Assembly (NCBI GenBank): GCA_008636095.1
Contig: VSJD01000152.1
Span: 1-10,000, forward strand
Length of the DNA: 10,000 bases
Direction of reading: 5' to 3'
Origin: Kiritimatiellota bacterium
GTDB taxonomy: Bacteria; Verrucomicrobiota; Kiritimatiellia; JAAZAB01
Numbering within the stretch: the first letter of the stretch is position 1; each line of letters starts with the position of its first letter. A model generated the notes under the pieces. It had not been told where the DNA came from. It did not search any database and worked only from the letters and a program-made list of their open reading frames with translations. Of the stretch, positions 5,734 to 10,000 are shown piece by piece. The position numbers were made by a program, and so were the translations under genes.

Positions 5734-5900
5734 GGCGACTGTTTCATGTAGGAGACGTCACGCGAAACGCGTGGCAAACACTATGCGCCTGCCCCGCCCA
5801 CGGCGGGGTGTGGCGACGGCTCGCCTGCAACGCTATGCGTAGCATTGCGGGCAGGTCGCGGCGCGCTCGCCTCGGCGGAGCCTGAGTAGCGCCCCTCCTA
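5734..5900. repeat. Composite GC-rich palindromic repeat
   Basis: The element opens with GGCGACTGTTTCATGTAG (5734-5751), nearly identical to 2832-2849, and its ends TAGGAGACG and CGCCCCTCCTA are roughly inverted. Inside are several nested palindromes: CCCCGCC...GGCGGGG (about 5794-5808), GCCTGCAACGCT...AGCATTGCGGGC (about 5823-5855, the same module as 2018-2056) and CGCTCGCCTCGGCGGAGCC. It fills most of the 331-base gap between pilC and the small frame at 5384. The remainder (5597-5733) has a 6-bp-stem hairpin CGGTTC/GAACCG at 5664-5679 and a CACGGATAT repeat unit at 5630-5638; no gene is seen. The element could weaken readthrough from the motor genes into the regulator. Confidence 0.6.
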
Positions 5901-5927
5901 CCAAATTAAAATCCTTATGGATAACAA

Positions 5928-7136
5928 TTATCCGCCGCCGACTACTTCACCCATTTTGAAGATCGGCAGGAACATGGAGATCACAATTCCGCCGATGATA
6001 ACACCCAGAAAGATCATCAACAGCGGCTCAATGAGCGAAGTTAATCCGCTTAACATGGTTTCCACCTCGTCGTCATAAAAATCAGCGATGTTTTGCATCA
6101 TCTCGTCAATTTTACCGGTTTTTTCACCAGCCGCCATCATGTGCACAAGTAATTTCGGAAAACAGGGATGCTTCATCAAAGCGTGCGAGAGCGGCTCGCC
6201 TTGTTCGACGATGGAACGAGCTTCGAGGATTACGCGCTCAAACACCTTGTTGCCCGTGGCGCCCGACACGATATCCATGGCTTGGAGAATGGGAACCCCG
6301 CTTTTCAGGAGCTGGGCGAAGGTCCGCGCAAAACGGCTGGTGGCCACTTTCCGGTTCAACTCGCCAATGACGGGCATTTTCAGGGCAAAGGTAGACATTT
6401 GATAGGCGCCTGTGGCCGTTTTCTTCCATTTTTGGAAGGCAATGAAGACCACGACCAAAAACGCCAGTATAAAGATGCCGTATGCTTTCAATCCATCGCT
6501 CATATTAATCAGGAACTGGGTTGGGGCAGGCAGTTTGGCGCCGAAATCTTTGAACATGTCGCCGAAGACCGGCACAATAAACAGGATCATGGCCGTCGCA
6601 ATGCCAAGGGCAATGCACAGCACGATCACAGGATAACTCATGGCCGACTTCACCTTGCGGATCAGCTTGGCTGCATCTTCCAGAAAGCTGGCCAGCCGGT
6701 CCGCTGTCTCCCCCAACTGGCCGCCGGACTCACCCGCCTTGATCATATTAATATAGAGCGTGTCAAAGATTGTGGGATAATGGGTCAGGGCTTCCGAAAA
6801 GGAAGTCCCGGCCTGCAGGTAATTTTTTAAGCCGAGCACGACCACCTTGAAATTCTTGTCGCTGGTCTGATCCTCCAGGGCATCCAGCGTCTGGATGAGC
6901 GGCATACCGGCCAGCAACATGGCGGAAAGCTGGCGTGAAAAGGCGGGCAATTCCTTGTTCCGAATACTCTTGGCCCCCACGACGCGATCCCCTCTGCTTT
7001 TCGAACGGCGCGGTTCCGGTCGCTGTTCCGGCAACGGCCGGTTCGCCGGCGACGGCCGGTTCTCCGGTGGCGGCGTGGCCGCCGTTGACGGCACAGTAGG
7101 CAAAGATTTGGTTGATACTGATCGAAAGACCGCCAT
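5928..7136 (-). CDS. pilC: Type IV pilus / type II secretion platform protein PilC/GspF
   Basis: This 402-residue polytopic inner-membrane protein is the platform that couples the cytoplasmic ATPase to pilin assembly. It has the two tandem GspF domains of the family: the first about 61-190 (ELPAFSRQLSAMLLAGMPL...ESGGQL), the second about 265-390 (SRFARTFAQLLKSGVPI...AGEKTGKIDEMM). Membrane helices are near 168-191, 218-236 and 368-391. The N-terminus is unusual: after MAVFRSVST comes a Pro/Arg-rich linker with three hexapeptide repeats (ENRPSP, ANRPLP, EQRPEP; residues 25-42) in place of the usual ordered N-terminal strand region. The start at 7136 has AAGGAG six bases upstream. It follows pilB after 189 bases and probably shares its transcript. 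A gspF name would be equally valid. Confidence 0.95.
   Translation of the reverse strand: MAVFRSVSTKSLPTVPSTAATPPPENRPSPANRPLPEQRPEPRRSKSRGDRVVGAKSIRNKELPAFSRQLSAMLLAGMPLIQTLDALEDQTSDKNFKVVVLGLKNYLQAGTSFSEALTHYPTIFDTLYINMIKAGESGGQLGETADRLASFLEDAAKLIRKVKSAMSYPVIVLCIALGIATAMILFIVPVFGDMFKDFGAKLPAPTQFLINMSDGLKAYGIFILAFLVVVFIAFQKWKKTATGAYQMSTFALKMPVIGELNRKVATSRFARTFAQLLKSGVPILQAMDIVSGATGNKVFERVILEARSIVEQGEPLSHALMKHPCFPKLLVHMMAAGEKTGKIDEMMQNIADFYDDEVETMLSGLTSLIEPLLMIFLGVIIGGIVISMFLPIFKMGEVVGGG
7011..7064 (-). repeat. 18-bp tandem repeat inside pilC (3 copies)
   Basis: Three degenerate 18-base units encode the hexapeptides ENRPSP, ANRPLP and EQRPEP. The DNA is very GC-rich (CCGGTT/GGCCGG runs). Being a multiple of three, copy changes would lengthen or shorten the linker without breaking the gene. 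Confidence 0.75.
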
Positions 7137-7150
7137 CGGTAGCTCCTTGA

Positions 7151-7316
7151 ATGGTCAATGGCTCATGGCTAATGGTTGATACGGTCTGTTCCCCTCAATG
7201 GAGAACCGCTGTTCCAGTTACGCGCGTGTTCGTGGATAATCTTCCGCTATAGCATATGACAATACGGCTTGTAGTTGGTTAAATCAAGTAAATACCCCCG
7301 TTTAACCATTGACCGT
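7151..7316. repeat. Opposed 7-bp repeat arrays between pilC and pilB
   Basis: Four ATGGNNN units (ATGGTCA, ATGGCTC, ATGGCTA, ATGGTTG) fill 7151-7178, just upstream of the pilC ribosome-binding site. Two NNNCCAT units (TAACCAT, TGACCGT) fill 7303-7316, just after the pilB stop. The two arrays are inverted relative to each other. The bases between (7181-7302) show no gene and no clear promoter. Confidence 0.65.
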
Positions 7317-7325
7317 TAGCTTTGG

Positions 7326-9041
7326 TTATTCTCCGCCGGTCACGCTTAAAATCTGTTCCATGCTGGAGATGCCCTGTTTGACTTTCTCCAGTCCCGTCAT
7401 ACGAAGTGTTATCATCCCGTGCTTGACGGCTTTTTTGGCAAGCTCGCCGGCGCTCACGTTTTTCAAAATCATCTTTCGGATAGTGTCATCCACTACCAGG
7501 ACTTCCATCAAGGCGCCGCGCCCGCGGTACCCGGTATTCAGGCATTTCGGGCAACCGACCGGCGTGAACAAGGTGGCGCCCTCGAAGTATTTGGCGTCCA
7601 GGTTATACATCCGCAGATTTTCCAGAGAGAGTTCCGCCGGCTTCCTGCAAGCCGTACAAAGCTTCTTATACAGGCGCTGGGCCTGCCCCATGATCAGCGA
7701 TGACGCCAGCAGAAAAGGCTCGATACCCATGTCCCGCAGACGGGTAACGGCGCCGGCCGCATCGTTAGCGTGCAGGGTACTGAGCACCAGGTGGCCGGTG
7801 AGCGCGGCCTTCACGGCAATGGCCGCAGTTTCAAGGTCACGGATTTCGCCCACCATGACAATATCGGGGTCCTGGCGTAAAATGGAGCGCAGGGCCATGC
7901 CGAAGGTCAACCCCACTTTCTCATTGATCTGGACCTGGTTGATCCCCGCCAACTGATATTCCACCGGATCTTCCGTCGTCACAATGTTGACATCCGGCTT
8001 ATTGAGGTCCTGCAGACCGGAATACAACGTCGTCGTTTTCCCGCAGCCAGTCGGCCCGGTGACCAGGATAATGCCATGCGGCTGGCTGATTGCATAGATA
8101 AACGCTTCGTAGGCCTTCGGATCCAGACCCAAGGCCGACAGGCTGGGCGCCAGGTTGGTCTTATCCAGAATCCGCATGGCAACTTTTTCCCCAAAAATCA
8201 TGGGCAACAGGTTCACGCGGATGTCCACTTCCTTTCCCAGCGCCTTGACCCTGAACCGTCCGTCCTGAGGAACACGGCGTTCCGCAATGTTCATATCCGA
8301 CATGATCTTGATTCGCGAAATAATCGCCGACTGCAGATTCTTGGGCGCGCTCGGCACCTCATAAAGATCGCCGTCTATGCGGTAGCGCAAGCGCAGAGTT
8401 TTTTCCATAGGCTGGATGTGAATATCACTGGCCCGCCGCCGCAACGCTTCAACAATAACGGAATTCACGATCCGGATGACCGGTGCGCTTTCCGTGCTGG
8501 CCAGCATCTCGTCAAGACTGACTTCCTCCTGCTTCTCGTGGCTGACTTCCACTTCGTCGTCTTCGGCCACATTTTTTAAAATATCCTCCAGGTCCGGCGA
8601 GGCCTGCTCATAAAACTTCTGTAAAATATCCTCCACTTCCTTCTCGGAAGACACGACCGGCATCACCTTCATACCGGTCATCGTCTGGAGCTCATCGACC
8701 ATGCCGACGTTGAAGGGATCGCTCAAGGCAACGGTCAGGACCTTGCCGATCTTCGCCACGGGAATGGCCATGTAACGCTTGACGGTTTCCCGCGGGATCA
8801 GCTCCAGCAACTGGCCATCGGGCGTGAAATGTGCCAGTGACAGGGGCGCCATGCCCAGATATTCGGCTATCGCCAGCGTCATATGGGTGTCGGTGACCAG
8901 CTGTTTTTCAACCAAATATTCCTCCAGCCGTTTTTCACCGACCTGAACGGCTTGTAACGCCTCCTGCAGGACCGGCATGCTGATCATACCGCGCCGCAGG
9001 AGAATCGCGGCTATTTTCCCGCCAAAGGATTCCTGCTCCAT
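7326..9041 (-). CDS. pilB: Type IV pilus / type II secretion assembly ATPase PilB/GspE
   Basis: This 571-residue cytoplasmic hexameric ATPase powers pilin insertion at the PilC platform. It has an N-terminal MshEN/GspE-N region (about 1-150), an acidic linker rich in Glu/Asp (about 150-178), the N2 domain (ASDIHIQP, 204-211) and the RecA-like ATPase core. Core motifs are Walker A GPTGCGKTT (329-337), the Asp box TEDPVE (356-361), Walker [10 protein letters not shown] (391-399) and the His box TGHLVLSTLHAND (415-427). A zinc-binding tetracysteine is formed by C462, C465, C497 and C500, which marks an extension-type PilB/GspE rather than PilT. Walker A carries Cys333 where Ser is usual. The ATG at 9041 is chosen over the GTG at 9044, with AAGGAGG eight bases upstream. 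It is a paralogue of the adjacent upstream gene. Confidence 0.96.
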   Translation of the reverse strand: MEQESFGGKIAAILLRRGMISMPVLQEALQAVQVGEKRLEEYLVEKQLVTDTHMTLAIAEYLGMAPLSLAHFTPDGQLLELIPRETVKRYMAIPVAKIGKVLTVALSDPFNVGMVDELQTMTGMKVMPVVSSEKEVEDILQKFYEQASPDLEDILKNVAEDDEVEVSHEKQEEVSLDEMLASTESAPVIRIVNSVIVEALRRRASDIHIQPMEKTLRLRYRIDGDLYEVPSAPKNLQSAIISRIKIMSDMNIAERRVPQDGRFRVKALGKEVDIRVNLLPMIFGEKVAMRILDKTNLAPSLSALGLDPKAYEAFIYAISQPHGIILVTGPTGCGKTTTLYSGLQDLNKPDVNIVTTEDPVEYQLAGINQVQINEKVGLTFGMALRSILRQDPDIVMVGEIRDLETAAIAVKAALTGHLVLSTLHANDAAGAVTRLRDMGIEPFLLASSLIMGQAQRLYKKLCTACRKPAELSLENLRMYNLDAKYFEGATLFTPVGCPKCLNTGYRGRGALMEVLVVDDTIRKMILKNVSAGELAKKAVKHGMITLRMTGLEKVKQGISSMEQILSVTGGE

Positions 9042-9058
9042 CACACCGTCCTCCTTGA

Positions 9059-9162
9059 ATGGTCAATGGTTCATGGTTGATGCAGTCTGACAGAACGCAC
9101 GGCTTTACCCCATCGGGATTGAGTCCTTAACCATTATCCATTGACCATCATCCATCGGCCAT
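9059..9162. repeat. Opposed 7-bp repeat arrays between the two ATPase genes
   Basis: Three ATGGNNN units (ATGGTCA, ATGGTTC, ATGGTTG) lie at 9059-9079, just upstream of the ribosome-binding site of the ATPase gene at 7326-9041. Five perfect-period NNNCCAT units (TAACCAT, TATCCAT, TGACCAT, CATCCAT, CGGCCAT) lie at 9128-9162, just past the stop of the upstream ATPase gene. The arrays can pair (AATGGTCAATGG with CCATTGACCAT), forming a hairpin across the 46-base middle. Confidence 0.7.
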
Positions 9163-9171
9163 CAGCTTTGG

Positions 9172-10000
9172 TTATTCTCCACCGGTCACACTTAATATTT
9201 CTTCCAGACTCGAAATGCCTTCTTTGACTTTTTCAAGTCCGACCATTTTTAATGTCATCATTCCGTTGGCGACCGCTTTTTCGGCAAGTTCCGTGGCGCT
9301 GGCATCCTGCAGAATCAGTTTGCGGATGTTATCATCCACCATTAAAATTTCCATTAAGGAATTCCGCCCCTTAAACCCGGTATTGCCGCACTTGGGACAC
9401 CCCGCGGGTTCAAAGAGCTGGGCACCTTCAAAACTCTTGGGGTCCAGATGGTTCAGCCGCAGATATTCGAGCGGAAGCGCGCGGGGCCGGCGGCACACCG
9501 GACACAGCTTTTTATACAGGCGCTGGGCCTGCGCCATGATCAGCGATGACGCCAGCAGAAATGCCTCGATGCCCATGTCCCGCAGCCGCGTGATCGCTCC
9601 CGCCGCATCGTTGGTGTGCAGGGTGCTCAGAACGAGTTGACCGGTCAGCGCGGCTTTCACCGCAATGGCCGCGGTTTCCTGGTCGCGGATTTCGCCCACC
9701 ATGACAATATCGGGATCCTGGCGCACAATCGCGCGCAAGGCCAGGGAAAAGGTCAGTCCAACGTCCTCATCGATCTGGACCTGCGTGATCCCCGCCAGCT
9801 GATATTCCACCGGGTCCTCCGTCGTCATGATATTGACATCCGGCTTATTGAGATCCTGCAAGCAGGAATACAGGGTCGTCGTTTTTCCACTGCCGGTCGG
9901 ACCGGTGACCAGGATAATACCGTGCGGCTGGCTGATCGCATAAATCAAGGACTCATAGGCTTTCGGATCCAAGCCTAAGGCCGCAAGACTGGGCGCCAGG
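9172..10000 (-). CDS. Second PilB/GspE-type assembly ATPase, 5' end outside the window
   Basis: The C-terminal 275 residues of a second assembly ATPase are visible; the frame is open to the window edge, so the true start lies beyond 10000. It contains Walker [10 protein letters not shown], the Asp box TEDPVE, Walker [10 protein letters not shown], the His-box STLHTNDA and a tetracysteine (CPVC...CPKC), so it is again an extension-type PilB/GspE and not PilT. It is roughly three-quarters identical in protein to the neighbouring ATPase over this part, with near-identical DNA in places (for example 9512-9559 against 7666-7713), which points to tandem duplication or gene conversion. In the His box it has [10 protein letters not shown] where TGHLVLSTLH is usual. 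Both copies end in the same VTGGE and share the following bases of the 3' flank. Confidence 0.93.
   Translation of the reverse strand, partial: LAPSLAALGLDPKAYESLIYAISQPHGIILVTGPTGSGKTTTLYSCLQDLNKPDVNIMTTEDPVEYQLAGITQVQIDEDVGLTFSLALRAIVRQDPDIVMVGEIRDQETAAIAVKAALTGQLVLSTLHTNDAAGAITRLRDMGIEAFLLASSLIMAQAQRLYKKLCPVCRRPRALPLEYLRLNHLDPKSFEGAQLFEPAGCPKCGNTGFKGRNSLMEILMVDDNIRKLILQDASATELAEKAVANGMMTLKMVGLEKVKEGISSLEEILSVTGGE

Noticed and set aside
5529..5885. Plus-strand frame of 118 codons between pilC and the small gene
   Set aside because: Its latter two thirds translate the composite repeat (Arg/Cys/Gly-rich); it is also antisense to the more plausible small gene.
6168..6830. Long plus-strand frame of 220 codons inside pilC
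   Set aside because: Antisense shadow of the clearly conserved PilC coding frame; His/Gly/Gln-rich composition typical of antisense frames.
7259..7287. Possible sigma-70-like promoter on the minus strand (TTGATT, 17 bases, TATTGT) before pilC
   Set aside because: Only four of six matches in each box and no supporting context; such matches are common by chance.
9172..9972. Start of the second ATPase at a TTG near 9972
   Set aside because: The frame continues with conserved residues ([15 protein letters not shown]) to the window edge, so the TTG is an internal leucine codon.
9172..10000. The second ATPase as the retraction motor PilT
   Set aside because: It has the CxxC...CxxC zinc motif and C-terminal region of PilB/GspE, absent from PilT, and is closely similar to the adjacent PilB-type ATPase.

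Overview
The window comes from a bacterial chromosome, probably a member of the PVC group (Lentisphaerae/Kiritimatiellota/Verrucomicrobia-like) or a similar uncultured lineage. This is inferred from the style of the short pseudopilin, the company of sugar-isomerase and PIG-L genes, and the many intergenic palindromic repeats; no marker gene is present to prove it. Every convincing gene lies on the minus strand, so transcription runs from high to low coordinates.

From 10000 down to 5928 lie the motor genes of a type IV pilus / type II secretion-like machine: the 3' part of one PilB/GspE-type assembly ATPase (9172-10000, cut by the window edge), a second complete PilB/GspE paralogue (7326-9041), and the inner-membrane platform protein PilC/GspF (5928-7136). 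The two gaps between them carry degenerate 7-bp tandem repeats in opposing orientation. After a repeat-rich gap (5597-5927) comes a possible small protein (5384-5596) whose stop codon overlaps the start of an NtrC-class, sigma-54-activating response regulator (4027-5391).

From 4026 to 3424 is a 600-base control region. It holds a textbook sigma-54 promoter (3660-3674, minus) preceded by an AT-rich stretch with short repeats, and followed by a long leader with a 5' stem-loop, a strong but start-less Shine-Dalgarno match, palindromic repeats and a second hairpin. It drives a class III-type prepilin gene (3019-3423) that ends at a clear intrinsic terminator (2963-2996). Regulator, promoter and pilin together suggest a PilR-like circuit in which the regulator activates the pilin gene built by the neighbouring ATPases and platform protein. 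No sensor kinase, prepilin peptidase, retraction ATPase (PilT) or secretin is in view.

From 2797 down to 140 are three metabolic genes not obviously tied to the pilus: a nitroreductase-family flavoprotein, a PIG-L/LmbE-family deacetylase and a sugar phosphate isomerase/epimerase-like TIM barrel. Each is separated from the next by dispersed inverted repeats. The first 112 bases hold no gene that can be called. The most interesting parts are the sigma-54 pilin control region, the tandem ATPase pair with different active-site substitutions, and the layered families of intergenic repeats (7-bp, 9-bp and palindromic modules).
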